A stretch of 64,000 nucleotides of DNA. Source: Chryseobacterium sp. ON_d1 (GTDB lineage Bacteria; Bacteroidota; Bacteroidia; Flavobacteriales; Weeksellaceae). A program made the position numbers and the translations under genes. The notes under the pieces are model-generated. The model was not told where the DNA came from, made no database searches, and worked only from the letters and a program-made list of their open reading frames with translations. Each line of letters opens with the position of its first letter. The first letter of the stretch is position 1. The stretch spans positions 504,500-568,499 of the forward strand of contig NZ_BJTC01000001.1 of NCBI RefSeq assembly GCF_006829085.1, written 5' to 3'. Shown here piece by piece: positions 35,096-42,745 of this stretch.

Positions 35096-35812
35096 ATGAA
35101 ACGTCTTATAGGCCTAGGTTTATTACTTGGAATATCTTTTTTTAAAGCACAGGAACACGTTTCCAGCTTCAATGCAGTAACCCTGACCTATAAGTTTCAT
35201 CCGAAGTTTTTCCTCTATGCTGAAGGTCAGATGCGTGGCAACGAAGATTATACCTACCCGGATTATTATGAAATAAAAGGTGGATTAGGATACAATCTCA
35301 CCAAGAACCACAAGCCTTTTGTGGGACTGGGAAGATATGTCAATTATAAAGATCATAGTTTAAGCAGGGAAGAATTCAGGGTGTGGCTTCAGGATGTCAT
35401 TGATCTTAAAAAAGGCATCGTGAAATTTGAAAACCGTTTTCGTGCCGAAAAAAGCTGGTTTTATGAGCCTAAAACAGATCAGACCTCCCAGAGAATGCGT
35501 TACAGATACCGTCTGAACGTGAGTGTTCCCTTAAATGCCAAAACCATTAAGAAAGGAACTGTTTTTGCCAATGCGTATGATGAGGTTTTCTTTGTTTCCC
35601 CGATGAAGCCTACTTTCGCCAGAAACAGAGTCTATGGTGGTTTCGGCTATCAGATTGATGACTATTTCGGTATTGTAAGCGGATATCTGTGGCAGCGTGA
35701 ATTTGAAGCAAAAGGAAACAGAAATTTGCATTTTATTTACCTTGCGTTAAACATTAACATCGACGGAACAGAACATCATACGAAGACTTACGATTTCCCG
35801 GGGGCGGATTAA
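35096..35812 (+). CDS. DUF2490 family outer-membrane beta-barrel protein
   Basis: 238 residues from the ATG at 35096, opening with a signal peptide (MKRLIGLGLLLGISFFKAQ); the longer frame would begin at a TTG. The body is alternating beta strands (YKFHPKFFLYAEGQMRGNED, GGLGYNLTKNHKPFVGLGRY, FENRFRAEKSWFY, MRYRYRLNVSVPL, YGGFGYQIDDYFGIVSGYL), as in DUF2490 barrels. It follows the TonB receptor gene and may share its regulation. Its last codon overlaps the convergent protease stop by three bases. Confidence 0.8.
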   Translation: MKRLIGLGLLLGISFFKAQEHVSSFNAVTLTYKFHPKFFLYAEGQMRGNEDYTYPDYYEIKGGLGYNLTKNHKPFVGLGRYVNYKDHSLSREEFRVWLQDVIDLKKGIVKFENRFRAEKSWFYEPKTDQTSQRMRYRYRLNVSVPLNAKTIKKGTVFANAYDEVFFVSPMKPTFARNRVYGGFGYQIDDYFGIVSGYLWQREFEAKGNRNLHFIYLALNINIDGTEHHTKTYDFPGAD

Positions 35813-37857
35813 TTTCTGCTTAATTCTGCCTGGAAATTTAGCAGGTTCAGTTTAGCATTAAGATAATGATCATTCAGTAATGCCTGGTACTTTTCAATTA
35901 CTAATGAGATTGCATTTACTTCATGTTCAAGGTATTTGTCTTTATTAAAATAGATATATTCAGAGTTTACAAATTCCTGTAAAAGAATTTTATCCTCAAT
36001 GGTTAAAGCTTCTTTATACGCTGAATTTTCAATCAGCTCTTTGGTCTTTTGTTTAAAAGGTTCCTCTGCTTTCAAAAGCTTGGCTCTGTGTTTGCGGATT
36101 TCCTCAAAAGGCAAAGTGACCGCCATGAATTGCAGATATATGGTAAATTCATTAAGGCTTTTCTGAAAATCATCAAATTCTCTATCTATTACTGCGAAGT
36201 TTTTATACCTGTTAAGAAGATCTTTCCTGATATTTTCATCAGAAATATGATAATAATGCCGGAAAATTGCTTTATCATTTTCCAGAAGTTCTTCTTTTAC
36301 TCTCTTTAATTCATTTTCCAGATCAGGAATAAGGTTTGCTGCCTCTTTCGCTTTATATAAACTGCCATCAAACCTGAATGTTTTTATTTCTTTCGGATAG
36401 GAAGCCAGATATTGCAGGGTCCGGATGTCATTCTCTATTCCTGATTTTTCGTAGACTAAAGATACTTTTTTGTCACTGAAAAGATCAGCATCATCATGAG
36501 AAGAAGCGTCGGAAATGACAGATTCAATATTTTCTATAACAGGGTTGTGCCTTTCGTAATATCCATTGAAATTTGAACTAAAGGTCTGATAGATGTTATT
36601 ATCCAGGTAAAGCCTGATGAAAGTCTCATCCTCTATGACTTCACCTACATTTTTTACTGTGCGTAAAGTCAGATATTTTGAGGTCATGATTTCGCAGATT
36701 TTATCAAATCCGCTGATTATTTCTCTTGCATACCTGTGATCTGCTGCTGTATTTCTGGTTTTGTTTGTTTTAATTCTTTCAATTCTTTTTAAAATATCAG
36801 GGTGCGATGTCCACTGGTCTTCAATTTCAATTCTGGATTTATTATAGCGGTTAAGATCTTCAGCATCTATTTTCGGAAGCCCATTTACATACGGGTGGTT
36901 ATTCCTTTCTGATAAAATTTTCATTAAGGAAATCTGGTTCTTATACAGATCTTTTGGGAGGTATTTCTGATTACTTTCAACGTAAAAATTAAAAGAATGA
37001 TTAAATGCCAAGTCACTTAATTCCAGTCTTAACAATGATGAAGCCTGTTCCTCAGCATTGGTAATATAGGTTGAAATAGCATCTGCATGGTATTCCATTT
37101 CTCTTTGCAGAGATGCATGATTTTTGAACAGGAAATTGGACATACTTTTAAGAACAGATTGAAATGCATTAATGAAACTGACTGAAATCAGGCCAAAAAT
37201 TTTAAAAATAGCATTCCCTCCCGAAAATTCCATGATAAAGTTTTCGTAGTCTTTATTATTGTAAACCGTTTCAAAAATTATTTTTTCAGCCTGGTTCACA
37301 TAACCGCCGACCTTCATGCTTTTCTGAGAGAAATGCCCGAATTCGTGAGCCAGAATTGTCCGCAATTCTCCTACGCTTGTAGTATTGATTAACCCAACGC
37401 CAATCGTTAGATTTTTCTTAACAGGCAGAAACATGCTCCAGAAAATAGAATTATAGCTTACACTGGCATTTACATCCGGAGAAAGAAAAACTTTTTGTGG
37501 AGCCTTCACTTTTGTTTCAGCTACAATTTCGTCAATGATAGCAAACAGTTCAGGCTGGTGAGATCTGTTAACTTCCAGCAGATGGCGTGTACTGTAATGG
37601 TTTTTTCTGAAAATAAATTTGACAAGAAATATAAAAACAAAAATTCCTACACTCAACAGTCCTGCAGCTCCCAAAACTGTAAAATAATTGACAGAAACAC
37701 TCAGCATTTTTATGGCTCCATATCCTAATAAGAATATCATGAGCAAAGAGGTGAGTATAAGTACCAGATAGATCAGGAAAAAAACTGAAATAGATACAAT
37801 AGCAGAAATCAGCTTGGATTGATAAGCTGATGAAATTTTGGGTAGGTTATTAGTCAT
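35809..37857 (-). CDS. Membrane M48 family metalloprotease
   Basis: 682 residues. Two hydrophobic segments (about 18-48 and 58-84) anchor the N-terminus. The zinc motif is ILAHEFGHFSQ (His171, His175) with a downstream REMEYHADAISTYI supplying Glu. The 400-residue C-terminal part is helical and charged and not clearly assigned. M48 membrane proteases often handle protein quality control. The gene lies 10 bases after the HD-domain gene, suggesting one transcript. Confidence 0.85.
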   Translation of the reverse strand: MTNNLPKISSAYQSKLISAIVSISVFFLIYLVLILTSLLMIFLLGYGAIKMLSVSVNYFTVLGAAGLLSVGIFVFIFLVKFIFRKNHYSTRHLLEVNRSHQPELFAIIDEIVAETKVKAPQKVFLSPDVNASVSYNSIFWSMFLPVKKNLTIGVGLINTTSVGELRTILAHEFGHFSQKSMKVGGYVNQAEKIIFETVYNNKDYENFIMEFSGGNAIFKIFGLISVSFINAFQSVLKSMSNFLFKNHASLQREMEYHADAISTYITNAEEQASSLLRLELSDLAFNHSFNFYVESNQKYLPKDLYKNQISLMKILSERNNHPYVNGLPKIDAEDLNRYNKSRIEIEDQWTSHPDILKRIERIKTNKTRNTAADHRYAREIISGFDKICEIMTSKYLTLRTVKNVGEVIEDETFIRLYLDNNIYQTFSSNFNGYYERHNPVIENIESVISDASSHDDADLFSDKKVSLVYEKSGIENDIRTLQYLASYPKEIKTFRFDGSLYKAKEAANLIPDLENELKRVKEELLENDKAIFRHYYHISDENIRKDLLNRYKNFAVIDREFDDFQKSLNEFTIYLQFMAVTLPFEEIRKHRAKLLKAEEPFKQKTKELIENSAYKEALTIEDKILLQEFVNSEYIYFNKDKYLEHEVNAISLVIEKYQALLNDHYLNAKLNLLNFQAELSRN

Positions 37858-37867
37858 GTGTTTTTTA

Positions 37868-38314
37868 TTAATATTTCTCTATCAAATAACGATAGGCTTT
37901 CAAATATTTATTGAATCTTTTAATATCCTTAGGCGTAAGTTCTCTGTTTACTCTTCTGAGGTCCATGTTGTCACGCAGGTCATTCAGTTTTACGGCAACA
38001 GATAGGAGGGATCTTTCAGTTCTTTTGATAAATTCGTCATAATCTTCTTCAGGATCAAGTTTCGTAAGGCAGCTGATGGCGAAAATAATATATTCAGGAA
38101 ACCCTTCAGATCTTAAATAATCAAGACTAAACTCCTGTGGATGATCTTCCACAACATCGTGCAGTACCCCAACGATCTTTTCGTCCAGCGTTTTACCGTA
38201 ATTCATCACACGCATTACGTGGGCAATGTATGGAGCATGGTATTTATCGGTTTGTCCTTTATGAGCCTTATCGGCAATTTTGATTGCTTTATTCAGTAAT
38301 TCTTCTTTTGTCAT
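37868..38314 (-). CDS. Small HD-domain protein, MESH1-like ppGpp hydrolase candidate
   Basis: 148 residues, a lone hydrolase domain without a synthetase or regulatory part. Metal-ligand motifs of SpoT/MESH1 hydrolases are in order: KAHKGQTDKYHAPYIAHVMRV (His18, His32), VLHDVVEDH (His52, Asp53) and AVKLNDLRDNM (Asp112). It should remove the 3'-pyrophosphate of ppGpp or a related nucleotide. The activity is known for the family and inferred here. Confidence 0.82.
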   Translation of the reverse strand: MTKEELLNKAIKIADKAHKGQTDKYHAPYIAHVMRVMNYGKTLDEKIVGVLHDVVEDHPQEFSLDYLRSEGFPEYIIFAISCLTKLDPEEDYDEFIKRTERSLLSVAVKLNDLRDNMDLRRVNRELTPKDIKRFNKYLKAYRYLIEKY

Positions 38315-38342
38315 TTCTAATGAAAAATAGAGTACAAAAATA

Positions 38343-38371
38343 AAAAATGCCTTAAAAAGTAAGGCATTTTT
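38343..38371 (-). terminator. Terminator of the YegP-like gene
   Basis: AAAAATGCCTT and AAGGCATTTTT form an 11-base stem with a 7-base loop, just after the stop at 38394 on the minus strand. Confidence 0.8.
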
Positions 38372-38393
38372 ATTGAGAATATTTCAGATGATT

Positions 38394-38729
38394 TTATAAG
38401 TTTGTTTCATCCTCTATATGGGCATGCGGAGCATTGTTTTTTACGGATTCTATTCCATTTTCCATACCGTTATCAGATTCATACATCTGACTTGTTCCTA
38501 TGATCTGTCCGTTACCTGCTTTAAGGTTAAAATAGCATCTGCCATCCTTAGCTGTATTTCTTTCGAATTTTGAATCTTCCTGTGAATTGATTTTTACAGA
38601 TCCGATTCCATTTTCGCAGGAGGGTTTTGTGCTGTATCCCTGGCTCGTTAAAATAACCTGTCCGTTTCCTGCTTTGAGGTTGAACTGAAAGTCTCCGTTT
38701 GTTCTTTTAGAGATAATAAATTTTCCCAT
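38394..38729 (-). CDS. YegP family protein (DUF1508, two tandem repeats)
   Basis: 111 residues made of two copies of the DUF1508 unit: GDFQFNLKAGNGQVILTSQGY (about 12-32) and GRCYFNLKAGNGQIIGTSQMY (about 63-83), each followed by an ENGI-SVK helix. The C-terminal tail is acidic. The family is small, soluble and of unknown function. It is followed by its own terminator. The upstream secreted-protein gene lies 26 bases away. Confidence 0.9.
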   Translation of the reverse strand: MGKFIISKRTNGDFQFNLKAGNGQVILTSQGYSTKPSCENGIGSVKINSQEDSKFERNTAKDGRCYFNLKAGNGQIIGTSQMYESDNGMENGIESVKNNAPHAHIEDETNL

Positions 38730-38755
38730 GATAATAGTTTTAATTTGATGTTGTG

Positions 38756-39070
38756 TTATTTTGATGGTATTGTTTTTTGGGGATTCACCTGGAGTTTGTC
38801 AGGCGTGATGGCATTTAAGATCTTATATTGTAAATAATCCTTTGAAGGTTCCTTTAAGGCCAGATAAAGGGTAGAGTCCTTTGGTGAAATTGTCAGTATC
38901 TTATACAGTTCTTTCCGTGGTTGATCCGACTTCAATGAAAAGTATCCCGGCAGTTTTCCATTCTTTACAATGTTAATGGTATCTGATTTGGGAACAGGAA
39001 TTAGCTTTTCCTTTTGTTGGGCTGTAAGAACCGCTGAAATAAAGAAAAGAGGAAATAATAATATTTTCAT
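38756..39070 (-). CDS. Small secreted protein of unknown function
   Basis: 104 residues with a signal peptide (MKILLFPLFFISAVLTAQ). The mature part is Lys- and Pro-rich, with no recognised domain: KLIPVPKSDTINIVKNGKLPGYFSLKSDQPRKELYKILTISPKDSTLYLALKEPSKDYLQ. It probably shares a transcript with the YegP-like gene downstream. I do not recognise it. Confidence 0.6.
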   Translation of the reverse strand: MKILLFPLFFISAVLTAQQKEKLIPVPKSDTINIVKNGKLPGYFSLKSDQPRKELYKILTISPKDSTLYLALKEPSKDYLQYKILNAITPDKLQVNPQKTIPSK

Positions 39071-39170
39071 GTGTTAATTAATTTAAAATAAAAATAATAA
39101 ATTTTTCTGAATAATGTCAGGAGATGGCGGGAAATTCAATGGTGGTAATAATAATTGAGGGTAAAAAACA

Positions 39171-39198
39171 AAAACACCTCAAAGAAATGAGGTGTTTT
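39171..39198 (-). terminator. Terminator of the beta-oxidation operon
   Basis: AAAACACCTCA and TGAGGTGTTTT form a perfect 11-base stem, 25 bases after the acyl-CoA dehydrogenase stop. Confidence 0.85.
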
Positions 39199-39222
39199 GA
39201 ATCAAATTTATGTTATTAAAGA

Positions 39223-40998
39223 CTAATAAGCTCCTTTTTCAATATAATGAGCTGCCACTTTTTCAGTAAGCGCTACTACATTTGGATGGTTGGTATATTT
39301 GGTAAATCTTCTTAATCCTGAAAGCATCATTCTCTGCTCATCCCCTTCAGCAAAAGAAACGATTCCTTCTTTAGCAGCGGTGATGATTTTCTCAACAGCT
39401 TTGTAAAGGTTAAGCTGAGCCATTGCTGCTTCCACAGAATCAGGAGAGAAGTGTTTCTCTGCTCTTAATACGGCAGATTCTGCCATATAGATCTGATTCA
39501 GGATTTCAGATGCATTCAGTAATAAATGCTGTTGTTTCTCAATGTCCATCATGTATTTCTGAAGAGCTGCTCCGGAAACCATTAAGAACACTTTCTTAAG
39601 GTTAGCGATAATCGCTTTTTCTTCGCTCATGAATTCTGAATAATCAGGAACTTCAAATGAAGGGATACCCATCAGTTCTTTACTGATTGCCATTGCAGGA
39701 GATAAAAGATCCAATTCACCTTTCATTGCTCTCTTGATAAGCATTCCTACCGCTAATAATCTGTTGATTTCGTTGGTACCTTCATAGATTCTTGAAATTC
39801 TTGAATCTCTCCAGGCTGCTTCCATAGGGGTATCTTCAGAGAATCCCATTCCTCCGTATACCTGGATTCCTTCATCTGCAGTATGCTGAGCAAGGTCAGA
39901 AACGAATACTTTAAGGATTGAACATTCTACAGCAAATTCTTCAACTCCTTTCAATTCTGCTTCCTGGTGGCTTAATCCGCCTGCTACCAGCTCGTCAATT
40001 TTATCCTGAATATTTTTTGCCGCTCTGTAAGAACCTGCCTCACTTACGAACACTCCGGTTGCCATTTCAGCCAATTTTTTTCTGATGGCTCCGAAAGTAG
40101 AGATGGATACCCCAAACTGTTTTCTTTCGTTAGAGTACTGGATAGAGTGGTTTAAGATTCTTCTCTGAGCATCAAGGCATGCTGCAGCCAATTTGATACG
40201 GCCTACGTTCAGGGCATTTAATGCGATTTTAAAACCATTGTTTCTTTCACCCAAAAGATTTTCTACAGGAATTTTCATATCATTGAAGAAAACCTGACGG
40301 GTAGAAGATGCACGGATACCCAATTTGTGCTCTTCTTCACCGAAAGTTAAGCTTCCGGGGTTTTCAAGCTCAGATCTGTTGATTACGAATCCTGTGATAT
40401 TTTTATCATCATCAATTTTAGCGAATAATGTAAATGTATCTGCAAATCCTGCATTGGAGATCCACATTTTCTGTCCATTGATGATATAATGTTTTCCGTC
40501 TTCGGAAAGTTTTGCTCTTGTTTTTCCTGAGTTGGCATCAGAACCGGCATCCGGCTCTGTCAGACAGTAAGCTCCGAATTTGGTCCCGGTTGCTAAATCC
40601 GGAAGATATTTCTTCTTCTGCTCTTCAGTTCCATAAAGAACGATAGGAAGGGTGCCTATTCCTGTATGTGCCCCGTAAGCAGTTGCCAGTGAACCTGTTG
40701 TTCCGGAAAGGTAGTCGCACGCTAGCATTGTGGTCACGAATCCCATTCCAAGACCTCCGTACTCTTCAGGAACTGCAATTCCCAACATGCCCATTTCACC
40801 AAGCTTACGCATTGTTTCTTCCGTGAATGCGTAGTCTTTCTTTTCAAAACGTTCTCTTTGAGGAACTACCTCTCTGTCGATAAATTCTTTTGCAGAATCA
40901 CGAAGCATCTTTTGCTCCTCATTCAGTTCTTCAATACTGAAAATTTCATTTGCTGGAATTTGTTTGATCAGGAATTCCCCGCCTTTTAATGTAGCCAT
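39223..40998 (-). CDS. Acyl-CoA dehydrogenase (long, VLCAD-like)
   Basis: 591 residues. The core is standard: YCLTEPDAGSDANSGKTRA (FAD contact), MWISNAGFADTFTLFAKI, LGIRASSTRQVFFND and DSRISRIYEGTNEINRLL with the catalytic Glu. A further C-terminal region of about 150 residues, with helical segments, resembles VLCAD/ACAD9-type proteins. It catalyses the first step of beta-oxidation. It is the last gene of the marR-fadB-fadA operon. Confidence 0.93.
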   Translation of the reverse strand: MATLKGGEFLIKQIPANEIFSIEELNEEQKMLRDSAKEFIDREVVPQRERFEKKDYAFTEETMRKLGEMGMLGIAVPEEYGGLGMGFVTTMLACDYLSGTTGSLATAYGAHTGIGTLPIVLYGTEEQKKKYLPDLATGTKFGAYCLTEPDAGSDANSGKTRAKLSEDGKHYIINGQKMWISNAGFADTFTLFAKIDDDKNITGFVINRSELENPGSLTFGEEEHKLGIRASSTRQVFFNDMKIPVENLLGERNNGFKIALNALNVGRIKLAAACLDAQRRILNHSIQYSNERKQFGVSISTFGAIRKKLAEMATGVFVSEAGSYRAAKNIQDKIDELVAGGLSHQEAELKGVEEFAVECSILKVFVSDLAQHTADEGIQVYGGMGFSEDTPMEAAWRDSRISRIYEGTNEINRLLAVGMLIKRAMKGELDLLSPAMAISKELMGIPSFEVPDYSEFMSEEKAIIANLKKVFLMVSGAALQKYMMDIEKQQHLLLNASEILNQIYMAESAVLRAEKHFSPDSVEAAMAQLNLYKAVEKIITAAKEGIVSFAEGDEQRMMLSGLRRFTKYTNHPNVVALTEKVAAHYIEKGAY

Positions 40999-41079
40999 AT
41001 CTGTTTTTTTTATTTTTTGTAAAAAGTATAATGTAAAATGTACATTGTACTTTTTTATGAAATTATTATTATGTAAGAT

Positions 41080-41116
41080 TTAATACTTTATACATTGTAC
41101 AACGGACATTATACAA
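41080..41116. repeat. 37-base repeat after the thiolase stop
   Basis: 32 of 37 bases match the element at 42708-42744, in the same orientation. It touches the stop codon of the thiolase gene. ACAATGT words dominate both copies. A further ATGTACATTGTAC palindrome lies at 41038-41050. Confidence 0.6.
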
Positions 41117-42295
41117 TTATAAAAGTTCAAAAATAGAAGCCGCTCCCTGTCCGGTTCCTACACACATAGAAACCATTCCGTATTTGTTACCGCGTCTTTT
41201 CATTTCATCAAGAAGCTGGACTGTCAGTTTTGTTCCTGTACATCCCAGTGGGTGACCAAGAGCAATAGCTCCTCCGTTTACATTTAAGATATCCGGATTT
41301 AAGCCCAATTCTTTTTTGATAGCAACCGATTGAGATGCGAATGCTTCATTAAGCTCGATCAGTTCTATATCTTTTAATTCTAAGCCTGCCTGTTTCAACG
41401 CTTTTGGAATAGCATAAATTGGTCCCATACCCATGATTCTTGGCTCAAGACCTGCAGCTGCATAGGCTACTAATCTTGCTTCCGGTTCAAGGCCTAATTC
41501 TTTTACCATTTCTTCACTCATTACCATTACGAAAGCAGCTCCGTCGCTCATCTGAGAAGAGTTTCCGGCAGTTACACTTCCTCCGTTGGCAAATACAGGT
41601 CTTAATTTTGCCAAACCTGCTAAAGAAGTATCAGCTCTTGGGCCTTCATCCACTGAAAAATCAAATTTTTTACTCTGAAGTTTCTGATTTTCGTCAAGGA
41701 AATTATATTCTACAGGAATCGGAACAATCTGGTTGGCAAATTTTCCTTCCTGATTGGCTTTTAAAGCTTTCATGTGAGACTCAAATGCAAACTGATCCTG
41801 CTCTTCTCTTGTAATGTTATACTGTTTTGCTACTTCTTCAGCAGTATAACCCATTCCCCAGTAGTAATCAGGGTTTGTTTTTGCGATATCTGTTTCAGGA
41901 ACCGGCTTATAACCTCCCATCGGAATATATGACATAGATTCAGTACCGCCTGCGATGATACAATCCGCCATGCCAGCCTGAATTTTTGCAGAAGCAATGG
42001 CAATCGCCTCACTTCCTGAAGCACAGTATCTGTTTACGGTAACTCCCGGAACTTTATCGGTATTTAATCCCATCAGAGAGATCAGACGTGCAACATTCAG
42101 CCCTTGTTCAGCTTCAGGCATTGCATTTCCTACGATAAGGTCATCAATTCTGTTTTTATCTAATTGCGGAAGCTCAGCCATTAATTTTTCAATAACGGTA
42201 GCCGCCATGACATCAGGACGTGTAAAACGCAGAGAACCTTTTGGCGCTTTTCCTACTGCTGTTCTGAATCCTTTTACTATGTATGCTGTTTTCAT
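41117..42295 (-). CDS. fadA: Acetyl-CoA C-acyltransferase (thiolase)
   Basis: 392 residues. VNRYCASGSEAIAIASAKI holds the acyl-accepting Cys, NEAFASQSVAIKKEL and GGAIALGHPLGCTG the catalytic His, and MVSMCVGTGQGAA the second Cys. It cleaves 3-ketoacyl-CoA in the last step of beta-oxidation. It lies between the four-helix-bundle gene and the acyl-CoA dehydrogenase gene on one strand. Confidence 0.95.
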   Translation of the reverse strand: MKTAYIVKGFRTAVGKAPKGSLRFTRPDVMAATVIEKLMAELPQLDKNRIDDLIVGNAMPEAEQGLNVARLISLMGLNTDKVPGVTVNRYCASGSEAIAIASAKIQAGMADCIIAGGTESMSYIPMGGYKPVPETDIAKTNPDYYWGMGYTAEEVAKQYNITREEQDQFAFESHMKALKANQEGKFANQIVPIPVEYNFLDENQKLQSKKFDFSVDEGPRADTSLAGLAKLRPVFANGGSVTAGNSSQMSDGAAFVMVMSEEMVKELGLEPEARLVAYAAAGLEPRIMGMGPIYAIPKALKQAGLELKDIELIELNEAFASQSVAIKKELGLNPDILNVNGGAIALGHPLGCTGTKLTVQLLDEMKRRGNKYGMVSMCVGTGQGAASIFELL

Positions 42296-42343
42296 TTTTT
42301 TTTGTATTAAAGTATTTATAAAATGTATTTATGATTAAAATGT

Positions 42344-42697
42344 TTAAGTATTAAATTTCTGCTTCAACTTTGCTAACATATTTTGTATATGTTTGATTTC
42401 TGAATTAATAATATTAAAATCATCATTTTTAAAGAAACCTAAATCATTTGCAATTAATATCTGGGTTTCAAATTCAAATGAAGAGCCTAATGCTATATTT
42501 AAGAAATGTGAAAACTGAGCATCTGTATCTCTGCCCGCACCCTCAGCGATATTAGAAGGAATTGAATATAAACTTCTTCTTGACTGGGAAGTTAATCCGA
42601 ACATTTCATCTTTTGGAAAACCGTTTGAAGCCAGATAAAATATTTTACAAAGTTTCATTGATTTTGACCAAACTTCTAAATCTCTAAAATTATGCAT
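42344..42697 (-). CDS. Four-helix-bundle protein (S23/IVP-like)
   Basis: 117 residues. HNFRDLEVWSKSMKLCKIFY, LTSQSRRSLYSIPSNIAEGAGR and FSHFLNIALGSSFEFETQILIANDLGF are the three signature helices of the family first found as 23S rRNA intervening-sequence proteins. Free-standing members have no established role and appear to move between genomic sites. Here the gene interrupts the fadB-fadA pair on the same strand. No reverse transcriptase is nearby, so it is not part of a retroelement here. Confidence 0.88.
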   Translation of the reverse strand: MHNFRDLEVWSKSMKLCKIFYLASNGFPKDEMFGLTSQSRRSLYSIPSNIAEGAGRDTDAQFSHFLNIALGSSFEFETQILIANDLGFFKNDDFNIINSEIKHIQNMLAKLKQKFNT

Positions 42698-42707
42698 CGT
42701 GAATACA

Positions 42708-42744
42708 TTAATACTTTTTACATTTTACATCCGACATTGTACAA
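42708..42744. repeat. 37-base repeat after the fadB-like stop
   Basis: Partner of 41080-41116 (32 of 37 identical). It starts just upstream of the four-helix gene start and ends one base from the fadB-like stop codon. Confidence 0.6.
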
Positions 42745-42745
42745 A

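Noticed and set aside
42344..42697. Diversity-generating retroelement around the four-helix-bundle gene
   Set aside because: No reverse transcriptase, template repeat or variable repeat is seen within the window.
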